The notes under the pieces were generated by a model. The model was given only the letters and a program-made list of their open reading frames with translations. It made no database searches and had not been told where the DNA came from. Source: DATFPQ01 sp035264765 (GTDB taxonomy: Bacteria; Actinomycetota; Actinomycetes; Actinomycetales; Angustibacteraceae). Taken from it: a stretch of 45,013 nt of DNA. Numbering within the stretch: the first letter of the stretch is position 1; the number at the start of each line of letters is the position of its first letter. Location of the stretch: the NCBI GenBank assembly GCA_035264765.1, contig DATFPQ010000298.1, positions 1 to 45,013 of the forward strand, read 5' to 3'. Both the position numbers and the translations under genes were made by a program. Positions 15,974 through 25,400 of this stretch are shown here, one piece after another.

Positions 15974-17815
15974 GTGCCCGCGAGCAGTGCCCCACCGGGG
16001 TCGGCGGGCACCGGAGAGGCGAGCCGTCCGGCGCTCTGGGCGCCGGTGCTCGCCGCGCCCTATCTCGCGCTGGCCCTCGCCGCGGCCCTCGCCCCGCTGC
16101 TCGTCGTCTGCGCGCTCCTCGTCCTGTGCGTGCTGGCCGAGCGCTGGGCCGGCCGCCGTGCGGACGGCGCACGCTGGCTGTGGTCGGCCCAGCTGATGCC
16201 GCACGTGCGATGGCTGGTGCGGTGGTCCCTGGTCGTGACCGCGCTGGCCCGCGCCGACCTGCCGGCGGGCGAGGCCGGGGACGGCGCTGGACGGCTGGCC
16301 CCCGCGCTCGCCGCGACGGTTGCCGCCGTGCTGCTCACCCGCAGCTGCTGGGTGCTGGCCCTGGCGCGCGGCCGAGCTCGGCTGCGCGAGCAGGTCCGCT
16401 GGCAGGGGATCGTCGTGGACGGCGTCGAGGAGGGACCCGCACCCGTGCGGGAGCCAGGGTTCCTGACCCGCACGCCGACCGGGCCGGACGCCGTCCTCTC
16501 CGTGGAGTGGGTGCTGGTCGCCGGGCTGGCGGCGGGCGTCCTCGTCGAGAGGGAGGCGCCCGTCTGGGCAGCGATCCTGCTGACGGTGGGTGCGCTGGCG
16601 TTGTTGCTCGCCCGGCTGCTGATGTTCGAGCGGGCCTGCCGGTCGGCGCCGCCGGCCGAGGTGCTGCCCCGCGTCGTGGCGGCGCTGGAGCGGCTGCAGC
16701 CCGAGGTGGTCGTGTACTTCAGCAGCCCGGCGTCCGGCAGCTACGCGTTGCGCGTGTGGCTCGACACCCTGCGTCGGCTGCGGAACCGGACCGTCGTGCT
16801 GCTGCGCGAACCGCACCACCTGCAGACTCTCGACCTGACCGGGCTGGCCGTGGTGGTGCTGCCGCTGGCGCAGCAGGTCGAGGACGCGCAGGTTCCCTCG
16901 ATGCGGGTGGCGCTGTACCCGACCAACGTGGTGAAGAACAACCACATGATCCGGCTGCCCGGGCTCCAGCACGCGTTCATCGGTCACGGTGACAGCGACA
17001 AGGCGGGCAGCTTCAGCCCGGTGACCCGCGTTTACGACGAGATCTGGGTGGCCGGACCGGCCGGGCGCGACCGGTACCTGGCGGCCCAGGAGGGCGTGCG
17101 GCCGGAGCAGATCCGGGAGGTCAGCCGTCCCCAGCTGGCCGGCATCAGCCGTCGGCACGCGGCCACGCCGGCCCCTGGCGTGCTGCCCGCCGTGCTCTAC
17201 GCCCCCACCTGGGAGGGCTTCTACGAGGAGTCCGACTACTGCTCGCTGGCCGACCCCGGGCTGCAGGCGGTCCGCGCGATGGTCGCCTCGGGGCGCGTGC
17301 GCGTCCTGTTCAAGCCGCACCCGGCCTCCGGCGAGCGGCGCGAGGACGTCGCCTCGGCCGTGGACGAGATCGAGGCCCTGGTCGCCCAGCCGCCGCACCG
17401 GCGCGTGCCCGACGACCCGATGGCGCTGTACGACGCGATGAGCGAGGCCGACGTCCTGGTGGCGGACGTGTCCAGCGTGCTGAGCGACTGGCTGGTGTCG
17501 AGCCGCCCCTACGTCGTCACCAACCCGCGCCGGCTCCCGGCGGACGAGCTGCACGAGCGGTTCCCGACCACCCGTGGCGGGGCGGTGTTGTCGCCGGGCG
17601 GGGACGTCCTGGAGATCGTCGACGAGGCACTCGGTGCCGACCGCCTCGAGCACAGCCGCTACCAGCTGGCGCGCTACCTGCTCGGCGACGTCCGCGACGA
17701 CCCGATCCGTGACTTCGTCGACGAGGTGGCCGCCTTCGTCGACCGCGCCGACGCGGCCCGCGCGGCGCGGACCCCGACGACCGATGCCGTGCCGACCAAC
17801 CAGGAGGCGGGATGA
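15974..17815 (+). CDS. Membrane-anchored CDP-glycerol:glycerophosphotransferase-like protein (copy 1)
   Basis: A 613-residue protein starting at a GTG behind GCAGGAGG. The first 230 residues carry several hydrophobic segments (about 22-56, 75-90, 105-125, 175-215), unlike classic TagF enzymes, which are peripheral. The remainder has the glycerophosphotransferase fold: FIGHGDSDKAGSF at residue about 335, VYDEIWVAGPAGRDRY, VLYAPTWEGFYEE, RVLFKPHPASGE and DVLVADVSSVLSDWL. Known members transfer glycerol-phosphate (or ribitol-phosphate) from the CDP form to a growing teichoic acid at the inner face of the membrane. It overlaps the next gene, a paralogue, by 4 bases (ATGA). I infer a role in making a surface polymer; the exact donor is uncertain. 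Confidence 0.82.
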   Translation: MPASSAPPGSAGTGEASRPALWAPVLAAPYLALALAAALAPLLVVCALLVLCVLAERWAGRRADGARWLWSAQLMPHVRWLVRWSLVVTALARADLPAGEAGDGAGRLAPALAATVAAVLLTRSCWVLALARGRARLREQVRWQGIVVDGVEEGPAPVREPGFLTRTPTGPDAVLSVEWVLVAGLAAGVLVEREAPVWAAILLTVGALALLLARLLMFERACRSAPPAEVLPRVVAALERLQPEVVVYFSSPASGSYALRVWLDTLRRLRNRTVVLLREPHHLQTLDLTGLAVVVLPLAQQVEDAQVPSMRVALYPTNVVKNNHMIRLPGLQHAFIGHGDSDKAGSFSPVTRVYDEIWVAGPAGRDRYLAAQEGVRPEQIREVSRPQLAGISRRHAATPAPGVLPAVLYAPTWEGFYEESDYCSLADPGLQAVRAMVASGRVRVLFKPHPASGERREDVASAVDEIEALVAQPPHRRVPDDPMALYDAMSEADVLVADVSSVLSDWLVSSRPYVVTNPRRLPADELHERFPTTRGGAVLSPGGDVLEIVDEALGADRLEHSRYQLARYLLGDVRDDPIRDFVDEVAAFVDRADAARAARTPTTDAVPTNQEAG

Positions 17816-19557
17816 GCCGGCCGGCCGGGTTCGTGCTCGGCGGGCTCTACCTGCTGCTCGGGGTTCTCGCCCTGCGAGGCACGGTCCTCGGGTTCGCCCT
17901 GATCCTGGCCGCCGTGGCCGTGGAGGAGGAGCTGCTGGTCCTGCGCCGCTCCCCGGTGCTGCGCTGGCTGGGCGCCGCGCACCTGGGTGGGACGCTGCGG
18001 CTGCTGCTGCGCAGCGCGCTGATGCTCGTGCTGGTCGCCCGGCAGGACGACGCGCCTGGTGGGCTGCTGCTGGCCACGGTCGTCGCCCTGGTCGTGCACC
18101 ACGCGCTGCGCACGGCAGGCCTGCGCGCCCAGGACACCATCAAGGCCCGGACGGTGTGGCCGCTGCGCTGGCGCCACCTGGCCGTCCCGGGGCTCGCCGT
18201 GCCCGCGGACGCCGGGGCGCTGAGCCACCTGCGGATGCTTGGCCCGCACGTCGTCGTGAACCTCGACCTGGTCGTCCTGGCCGGCGTCGTGCTCTCCCTC
18301 TCCCGCTCCTCGCTGGGCTGGGTCGTCGTGGCCTCGGCCCTGGTCGCCCTGGCGGACGTCGTCGTGGTGCTGGCCCTGCGCGCGCGGGCGCAGGCCCTTC
18401 CCGCCCGAACGCGCGAGGACGTGGTGAGCGCCGTCCGCGAGGCGCTCGAGACCGTGGCCCCGCGGGTGGTGATCTACTTCGGCGGGCCGCCGACCAGCAC
18501 CCACGCACTCAACGTGTGGGCGCCGGTCCTCGAGCGGCTGGACGTCCCGGTGCTGGTGCTCGTCCGCCAGCGCGAGCACCTGGAGCGGCTCGCCAGCAGC
18601 CGGCTCCCGGCGGTCTGGGCGCCCCGGGCCACCGACGTCGAGGAGCTGGCAGTGCCGTCCCTCGACCTCGCGATGTACCCCACGAACATCGTGCAGAACA
18701 ACCACCTGCTGCGCGTGCCGGGGATCCTGGACGTCTTCGTCGGGCACGGTGACAGCGACAAGGCCGGCAGCTACACCCCCCTCAGCCGCATCTACGACGA
18801 GGTCTGGGTGGCCGGGCCGGCCGGCCGCGACCGGTACCTCACGGCCGACGTCGGCGTGCGGGACGAGCAGGTCCGCGAGGTCGGTCGCCCGCAGCTGGCC
18901 GAGATCGCGTGGACGGCCCGCGGTTCCCGTCGCCCGGACGGCCCCTTCACGGTCCTGTACGCGCCGACCTGGGAGGGGTTCTACGCCACGTACAGTTACT
19001 CCTCGCTGGCCGACATGGGCCCGCAGCTGGTGGCCGCGCTGCTCGCGATGGACGGCGTCCGGGTGCTCGTCAAGCCGCACCCCGCCTCTGGCTCGGTGGA
19101 CCCGCGGTACGCCACCGCGGCGCGCGCCGTCGAGCGTCTGGTCCGCGAGGCCGGGCCTCCGCACGGCGTGGTGTCCGGTCTCACCGGGCTGTACGAGGCG
19201 TTCAACGAGGCCGACATGCTGGTGACCGACGTCTCCAGCGTGGTCACCGACTTCCTCTGGTCCGGCAAGCCGTACGCCATGACCAATCCGGCGGACCTGC
19301 TGGACGACGAGTACCGTGCGCGGTTCCCGTCGTCCGCGGGCGCGGCGCTGTGGGCTCCCGACCTGGCCACGCTGCGGGCCGACGTCGAGGATGCCCGGAC
19401 GACGGACCGGCGTCGCGCCGCTCGGGACGCGGTCGCCCGGTACCTGCTCGGACCGGTGGGCGGGGACCCCGTCGAGCCGTTCGTCGCCGCGGTGCACGAG
19501 GCGCTGGCGCGGGCAAATTCCAGAAACGCTGCGCGAGCAGGCTTGCGGCAGCAATGA
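17812..19557 (+). CDS. Membrane-anchored CDP-glycerol:glycerophosphotransferase-like protein (copy 2)
   Basis: A 581-residue paralogue of the preceding gene, coupled to it through an ATGA overlap. The N-terminal 190 residues again contain about six hydrophobic segments, with sequence unlike copy 1. From residue about 215 the two proteins align closely: VVIYFGGPPTSTHALNVW (copy 1: VVVYFSSPASGSYALRVW), YPTNIVQNNHLLRVPG, VGHGDSDKAGSYTPLSRIYD at residue about 310, VLYAPTWEGFYATYSY, VLVKPHPASGSVD and MLVTDVSSVVTDFLW. The pair looks like an old tandem duplication that could have split priming from polymerising roles, or work as a heterodimer. A 109-base gap with a GAGGAG ribosome site leads to the next gene. 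Confidence 0.82.
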   Translation: MSRPAGFVLGGLYLLLGVLALRGTVLGFALILAAVAVEEELLVLRRSPVLRWLGAAHLGGTLRLLLRSALMLVLVARQDDAPGGLLLATVVALVVHHALRTAGLRAQDTIKARTVWPLRWRHLAVPGLAVPADAGALSHLRMLGPHVVVNLDLVVLAGVVLSLSRSSLGWVVVASALVALADVVVVLALRARAQALPARTREDVVSAVREALETVAPRVVIYFGGPPTSTHALNVWAPVLERLDVPVLVLVRQREHLERLASSRLPAVWAPRATDVEELAVPSLDLAMYPTNIVQNNHLLRVPGILDVFVGHGDSDKAGSYTPLSRIYDEVWVAGPAGRDRYLTADVGVRDEQVREVGRPQLAEIAWTARGSRRPDGPFTVLYAPTWEGFYATYSYSSLADMGPQLVAALLAMDGVRVLVKPHPASGSVDPRYATAARAVERLVREAGPPHGVVSGLTGLYEAFNEADMLVTDVSSVVTDFLWSGKPYAMTNPADLLDDEYRARFPSSAGAALWAPDLATLRADVEDARTTDRRRAARDAVARYLLGPVGGDPVEPFVAAVHEALARANSRNAARAGLRQQ

Positions 19558-19665
19558 TTCCTGGCCTGGGGCCGGCGAGTTCGGGTTCAGGGGGGTCGGT
19601 CCAGCAGTTCTGGGGGGCGCCCGCGAGGGGTCTTCTCCCCACCGCGGACCGAGGAGCCCTGAACC

Positions 19666-21297
19666 ATGCAGCACAGCACGTCACGCATCGCCCGAGCCGT
19701 CATCGCCGCCCTGATCCTCACGGTGTTGCAACCAGTGCTGGCACAGGGCTCCACGGCGGCTCAGCTGCAGACGGCGCGATCGAGCGCGGTCTTCGCCGTC
19801 GCCCGGGCCAAGCCGGCAGTCAAGGTCCAGGCCCGCGCGTCCAAGGGCTCGGTGCTCGTCGGTCAGGACGTGCGGGTGACCGGCAGTGCCAAGCCCGGCC
19901 GGGCACGGGACGTCGTCAAGGTGCAGCGGTACGACCGTGGCGTGTGGCGCACCGTCAAGTTCAGCAAGCTCACCGGCAAGCGCTCCTTCTCGTTCACGGT
20001 GCGGCCGAAGGCCGGCAAGAACCGGTACCGGGTCGTGCGCCCGGAGACCTCGACCGGCCGTCGTGGCACTTCCAAGACCGTGACCGTCAAGGCGGAGTCC
20101 TGCGGGGCGATGCCCAAGCCCAAGCGGACCATGTGGGCGCTGGCGAACAACCCGACCATCGACCGGACCGCGTCGATGACGTACCACCTCAGCCGGCTGT
20201 TCTGCGCGGTCGCTCCCAAGGCCACGGTCCGGATCGCGATGCTGTTCGTGGCCGGCGACAGCGAGGCCAAGGTGATCCTGAGGTCGCTGGAGAAGATGCA
20301 CCGCTACCGCGGGGTGCACATCGAGGTGCTGGCCGAGGCGATGCCGTACAAGGTCAACGACACCGCGAAGCTGCGCCGGACCGTGGGCAAGTTCGCCACG
20401 GTCCATACCTGCAGCAAGGGCTGCCGCAGTGACGTCCGGGCCGAGGGCAACATGCACCAGAAGTTCGTCACGGTCACCGACATGACGTGGTCCAAGGGCA
20501 AGGATCCGGTGGTGTGGACGAGCTCGGCGAACTGGGACAAGAAGCAGCTGCGCAGGTACTGGCAGACCGGCGTCCTGGTCTACAACGACCGGACGCTCGC
20601 CCGTGAGTTCGACGCGCGGTTCGAGAGCATGCGGACCTGCAGCAGAGCCGGCGGCTGCGGCCGGTGGAAGCCGTCGGTCTTCGGAGCAAGGCTCTCGGAC
20701 GCCTACAAGGTGGTGTCGCGCAACGGGGTCTGGCAGGACGCCGGGTTCGACTGGCGCGCGGGCCAGGCGGGCAGCGGCACCAAGATCGCCTTCTCGCCCA
20801 CGCGGCAGGGGTTCGACCCGGTGACGACTGAGCTGACGCGCTACACCTGCACGCCGAAGCACCGCACGATCCGCATCGGGGTGTTCCGCATGTCCGTGTA
20901 CCGGGGGCTGAAGATCGCGAAGGCGTTCGGTGACCTGCGCCGCCGCGGCTGCGACGTCAAGGCCGTGCTCAGCACCAGCGGCAGGTCGTCGGCGGCCAAG
21001 CACGGGGTCAAGGACATGCGCAGCCAGGGCATCGCCACCACCTGCGTGGACCTGATGCACGACAAGTTTGCCTACCTCGACGTCGTGGACCGGACCACGA
21101 AGGTCCCGCGGAAGGTGCTCTGGACCGGATCGCAGAACTTCACCGGTGCCGGGGTGAACTTCAATGACGACCTGATGATGGTCATGGATGCGACGGACGC
21201 CCGGGGTCAGCGGGCCTCGGACATCCGTGCGCTCGCGGGTGCCTACCTGGGTCGGTGGGCCGCGCTCACCCGCCACCGGACCGGCTGCCCCAGCTGA
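19666..21297 (+). CDS. Secreted phospholipase D-like protein with N-terminal beta domain
   Basis: A 543-residue exported protein. Residues 1-27 are a signal peptide (RIARAVIAALILTVLQPVLAQ). Residues about 50-140 form a beta-rich domain (VRVTGSAKPGRARDVVKVQRY and following), as in cell-wall-facing proteins. The rest is the two-lobed phospholipase D fold. The second motif, HDKFAYLD at residue 465, fits HxKxxxxD exactly; the first, HQKFVTVTD at residue 264, has one extra residue before the Asp. SSANWD and GSQNFTG supply the matching GSxNF-type elements. Such enzymes hydrolyse phosphodiesters. Placed among teichoic-acid-like genes, a role in trimming or attaching a glycerol-phosphate polymer is attractive but unproven; nuclease or lipase activity is possible. 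It is convergent with the methyltransferase gene. Confidence 0.85.
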   Translation: MQHSTSRIARAVIAALILTVLQPVLAQGSTAAQLQTARSSAVFAVARAKPAVKVQARASKGSVLVGQDVRVTGSAKPGRARDVVKVQRYDRGVWRTVKFSKLTGKRSFSFTVRPKAGKNRYRVVRPETSTGRRGTSKTVTVKAESCGAMPKPKRTMWALANNPTIDRTASMTYHLSRLFCAVAPKATVRIAMLFVAGDSEAKVILRSLEKMHRYRGVHIEVLAEAMPYKVNDTAKLRRTVGKFATVHTCSKGCRSDVRAEGNMHQKFVTVTDMTWSKGKDPVVWTSSANWDKKQLRRYWQTGVLVYNDRTLAREFDARFESMRTCSRAGGCGRWKPSVFGARLSDAYKVVSRNGVWQDAGFDWRAGQAGSGTKIAFSPTRQGFDPVTTELTRYTCTPKHRTIRIGVFRMSVYRGLKIAKAFGDLRRRGCDVKAVLSTSGRSSAAKHGVKDMRSQGIATTCVDLMHDKFAYLDVVDRTTKVPRKVLWTGSQNFTGAGVNFNDDLMMVMDATDARGQRASDIRALAGAYLGRWAALTRHRTGCPS

Positions 21298-21342
21298 GCC
21301 GGGGCGTCGGCGGGCACAGCTCAGCAGGGGCGTCGGCGGGCA
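21291..21342. repeat. 26-bp imperfect tandem duplication across the phospholipase D stop codon
   Basis: Bases 21291-21316 are repeated at 21317-21342 with two differences. The first copy contains the stop codon of the phospholipase D-like gene. The second copy lies in the short gap before the convergent methyltransferase gene. Confidence 0.85.
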
Positions 21343-21369
21343 CCGTCGCCAGCGCCCGGAGGGGTGCCC

Positions 21370-22317
21370 TCAGGCTGAGCGGGTGCGCCGACGGCGGCGA
21401 GCCGCCGCCCGCACGAGGGCGGGCGGAAGCAGGTCGGCGAGCAGCGTCTTGGCGGCGTTCCGGCTGCCTGCGCTGCTCGAGACCCGGCGCTCGAGCTGGG
21501 CCACCCTCCGCGGCAGCGGGCTCAGCTTCTCCACGGCCTCCTTCGTCGCCTGGAGCTCGCGGGCGATCGCCGCGAGGTCGGCCGGCTTCGGACCCGACGG
21601 AGTGTGCTTGACCCGGAACATGCGCGCCGACCCGACGAACTCCTCGTGCGCCGCGAAGCCGGCGGACCGGGCCGCCCACGCCTCGACCACCCGCAGGTAG
21701 GGGGATGGGTCGCCGAAGGTCGCGTAGAGCTTGTTCGGCGTGTGCGCGAAGGGGACGAGCACCCCGTTGCCGACCGCCTGCCAGACCGCCGCGGCCACGC
21801 CCGGCGTGTGCTCGCTGCGGTAGTCGTCGAAGACCACGATGCCGTCGGGACGCAGCATCCGCTGAGCCGCGCGGATGTCCCCGCAGACGTGCTCGTACAG
21901 GTGCGAGGCATCGACGTGCACGAACCGGGCCGTGCCGTCCGGGACGTGGTCGACCACGGACGACGACAGGTCCTGGATGATCTCCGGTAGCTCGTCGTGC
22001 AGGGCGAGGTAGTTGCGCTCGAACGTCGACCGGGTCAGGTTGCGGTAGGAGCCGTTGTTCTCCCGCAGGTTCTGCGGGTCGTCGGCGGGTGCACCGAACA
22101 GGTCGCACACCACGAACCGCTCCCCGGGTCGCACGTACCGGCCGATGAGCACCGCGCTCTTGCCCTTGAAGACCCCGAGCTCGACGAGCGTGCCGAGCGG
22201 GCTGTTGGCCTGAGCACCGAGCAGCACGTCGAACAGGTGCTGGTCGGCCCAGTAGAACCACCCTGGGATGTCGCGCAGGGTCCGGGGGATGGCGTCCTCT
22301 TCGGGCAGGACCGTCAC
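21370..22317 (-). CDS. Class I SAM-dependent methyltransferase
   Basis: A 315-residue protein. The GTG at 22317 is chosen because AAGGAG lies 9 bases upstream; a longer open frame from 22359 lacks such a site. The SAM-binding core is seen as LVELGVFKGKSAVLIGRYV (motif I, about residue 45), VVCDLFGAP (motif II acid), FVHVDASHLYEHVCGDIRAA and RPDGIVVFDDY (motif IV, typical of the Methyltransf_24 type). The C-terminal 60 residues are helical and basic (QATKEAVEKLSPLPRRVAQLE, then an Arg-rich end), perhaps a coiled coil contacting membrane or partner. Relatives sit in polysaccharide loci and methylate sugars. It is divergent from the large glycosyltransferase fusion, which supports a role in decorating the same polymer; the substrate is unknown. 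Confidence 0.8.
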   Translation of the reverse strand: MTVLPEEDAIPRTLRDIPGWFYWADQHLFDVLLGAQANSPLGTLVELGVFKGKSAVLIGRYVRPGERFVVCDLFGAPADDPQNLRENNGSYRNLTRSTFERNYLALHDELPEIIQDLSSSVVDHVPDGTARFVHVDASHLYEHVCGDIRAAQRMLRPDGIVVFDDYRSEHTPGVAAAVWQAVGNGVLVPFAHTPNKLYATFGDPSPYLRVVEAWAARSAGFAAHEEFVGSARMFRVKHTPSGPKPADLAAIARELQATKEAVEKLSPLPRRVAQLERRVSSSAGSRNAAKTLLADLLPPALVRAAARRRRRTRSA

Positions 22318-22371
22318 GACGAGGGGCTCCTTATGGGGATGGGGCGCGGGGCAGGCCACACCGGGGGTGCG

Positions 22372-22399
22372 AAACTAGTGGGCGTCTGGGCTAGGTCAA
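22372..22399 (-). promoter_or_regulatory. Probable sigma-70 promoter for the methyltransferase gene
   Basis: On the minus strand TTGACC (22399-22394) and TAGTTT (22377-22372) are separated by 16 bases. This predicts a start near 22365 and a leader of about 48 bases holding the AAGGAG site at 22332-22327. Confidence 0.55.
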
Positions 22400-22481
22400 G
22401 GAGATCTGGCGTCCCGGAAGACTATCCGTTGGCGTGGCACCATGACGCAGACAGCGGCTGTGACGACGAGAGGGAACATCG

Positions 22482-25400
22482 GTGAGGTCGGATCTGGTGC
22501 GGACGCTGGCCGAACGGATGCCGCGCCCCGCCGTCGCCGCGGCGTCCCGCGTCGTACGTCGGCTGCCTCCCCGCGTCGCCGCCCGGGTCAGGCGCCAGGT
22601 GAAGGCGCCGCTGGTCAGCGTGGTCCTCCCCGTCTACAACGTCGAGCCGTACCTGGAAGAGTGCCTGGACTCGGTGCTCGGGCAACGGCTGCGCGACCTC
22701 GAGGTCGTGCTCGTGGACGACGGCTCGACCGACGGCTCGCCGGCCATCGCCGCGGCCTACGCCCGTCGGGACCCGCGGGTTCGCGTCGTGCGACAGGTCA
22801 ACGCCGGCCTCGGCGCCGCGCGGAACACGGGAGTCCGGCTGGCCCGAGGGCGCTACCTCACCTTCGTGGACAGTGACGACCGGCTCCCCGAAGGGGCCCT
22901 CTCGGCGCTCGTGGGCTCCTGCCGGCGGACCGGCTCCGATCTGGCGGTCGGTGCCGTGATGCGCTTCAACAGCGCGCGCACCTGGGCGCCGGACTGGGTC
23001 GCGGAGCTGCACGCGACGAACCGCCTTCGGGTGACCCTCCAGGACTTCCCGGAGGTGCTCCGTAACAACTACACCTGGTGCAAGGTCTTCGACCGGTCCT
23101 TCTGGGACCGCTGCGGCCTCTGGTTCCGTGAGGGCGTCGCTTACGAGGACCAGCCGATCATCACCCAGCTGATGCTTCGGGCGCGGGCCATCGACGTCCT
23201 GTCGGCCACGGTGTACGAGTACCGGGCACGGGACGACAAGAGCTCGATCAGCCAACAGACCAGCTCCCTGAAGGACCTGCGCGACCGCGCGTCGGCGTGG
23301 CTCGCCAGCCACCACGTGCTCCTCCACGAGGCGCCGGACTTCATCTACGAGTCGTGGCTGCAGACGCTGTTCAGCACCCACTTCCACTGGTACCTCGACA
23401 ACCCCGCGGTCGAGTCGGAGGACTACTGGGCCGTCATCAGCCACGTCGTCCAGACGCTCGCCGAGGATGCTCCCGAACGGGTCTGGCGGCGGGCGCGACC
23501 GGACCGGCGGGTCGCGCTCGAGCTGGCCCGTCGAGGGCTGCACGCGGAGCTGCTCGACTTCCGCCGCGAGGGCGGGCACTCTCCCGAGAGCTTCCCCGCC
23601 GTCCTGCACGGCGACGGGCTCCTGCTGCAGCTGCCGGGGCAGGGCCCCGACGGTCCCGGCCTGGACGACGAGCTGTTCGTGCTCCACCGGGAGCAGCTGG
23701 TGGTCCGCAGCGCGTTGCGGCGAGTCCGGTGGGATCTCGACGAGTCGGGGTCCGCATCGGCACGCACCCTGCGGATCGCCGGGTACGCCTACATCCCGCA
23801 CCTGGACCTGCGGGTCCACAGCTCGGACATCTCCGTCGGGCTGTGGGACGAGGCGACCGGTGAGGTGCTGTCGCTGCCCGTCGAGCGTGTGGACGACCCG
23901 GCGATCCGCCCGGCCGGGAACGCCGAGTACGCCGACTACGCCGACTCGACCTTCGCCGCGGCGGTCGACATCGAGCAGCTGGTGGCGCAGGGCCGGCACA
24001 CCTGGTCCCTGCAGGTCACCGTCCGGACGGCCGGCTTCGAGGTCACCTCGCTGGTCTCGGACGTGGGCCGGTCGGGGTCGGTGGCGCTGCTGGAGACCGG
24101 GCTGCACCCCGACGGCTGGCACGTCTCGCTTGCGCACGCTCCGAAGCGTCCGTTCCGGGTCTCGGTGGAGCCCACCAGGGTCGTGGCGTCCCTCGCGCGG
24201 CTGGACGGCCGGCGGCTGAGCGGCAGGCTGCGTCCGGTTCCGGGGCGGCCCCTGACCTCGGTCTACCTGGAGCTCCCGGGCTCCCGCGCGCGGGTGCTCG
24301 GCTCGGTGCGGCCGCTGGCCGAGGACGGCACGCAGGAGTTCGAGCTTGCCGTCCCGTCGTTCCCGGCGCTGCCGGAGCCGGCTGCCAACGGCGGCCCGGG
24401 GCCGCAGCAGTACCGGTGGGCGGTCCGGGCCGCGGCGGCCAGCGGGGCACCCGGGCCGGTCGTGTTTCCGGTGGAACCCGAGCTCGCCGACGTCCAGGAC
24501 GTCGGCGACGGCGTACTCGGCCTGGAGCGGACCCGTCGTGGCAACCTCGGTGTCATCGGCTGGCGCAGCCTGGTCCTGGTCAGCTCGGCCTCGGTCACCG
24601 ACCACGGCTCGATGTTCGTCGAGGGGACGACGTTCGGTACCGGCGACAGCCTTGCCCTGCGCCTGCAGGGCACCAAGCTGCGGACGGCAGACGTGCCGGT
24701 GACCCGCAAGGACGACCGCTTCACCGTCGAGGTGCCGCTGCTCGCCGAGCGGGGCCGGTTCGGGGAGCTGCCGCTGCCGGCGACCAAGTACTGGCTCACG
24801 GCTGCCGGTTCGGCCGCGCCGACCACCGCCGTCGTCGTCGATCGCGCGCTGACCCGTACCATGCCGACGCTGGTCGGCACCGGCTGCTTCGAGGGCCGGG
24901 TCACCCGGACCCCGTGGGGACGGCTGGAGCTGGTGGTGCTCACGCCACGCGGCGAGGACACCCGCGGCCGGGCCGCGCAGCACGCCCTGCAGGAGTGGTC
25001 CGCCGCCCTGGTCCCCGAGCGGTACGAGGGGCTCCTGGTGCGGTCCTACTTCGGTGAGACGGCGACCGACAACGGGCTCGGCGTCCTGGCCGAGCTGCGG
25101 CGCCGCGGCTCGGACCTGCCCGTGCGGTGGGCGGTCAAGGACTACTCGGTGCCCCTACCGGACGGCGCGGAGCCGGTCGTACACGGCAGCCGCGAGTGGT
25201 TCCGGCTGCTGCGGACCTCGCGGTACTACCTGGACAACATGTTCCAGCCGAAGTACCACGCCAAGCCGGACGGCCAGGTCATGATGCAGACCTTCCACGG
25301 CTACCCGTTCAAGCTGATGGGTCACACCTACTGGGAGAAGGCGGGCTTCGCGCGCCAGCTCGTTCGCTCGTACGACGAGCGCGCCGCGCAGTGGGACTAC

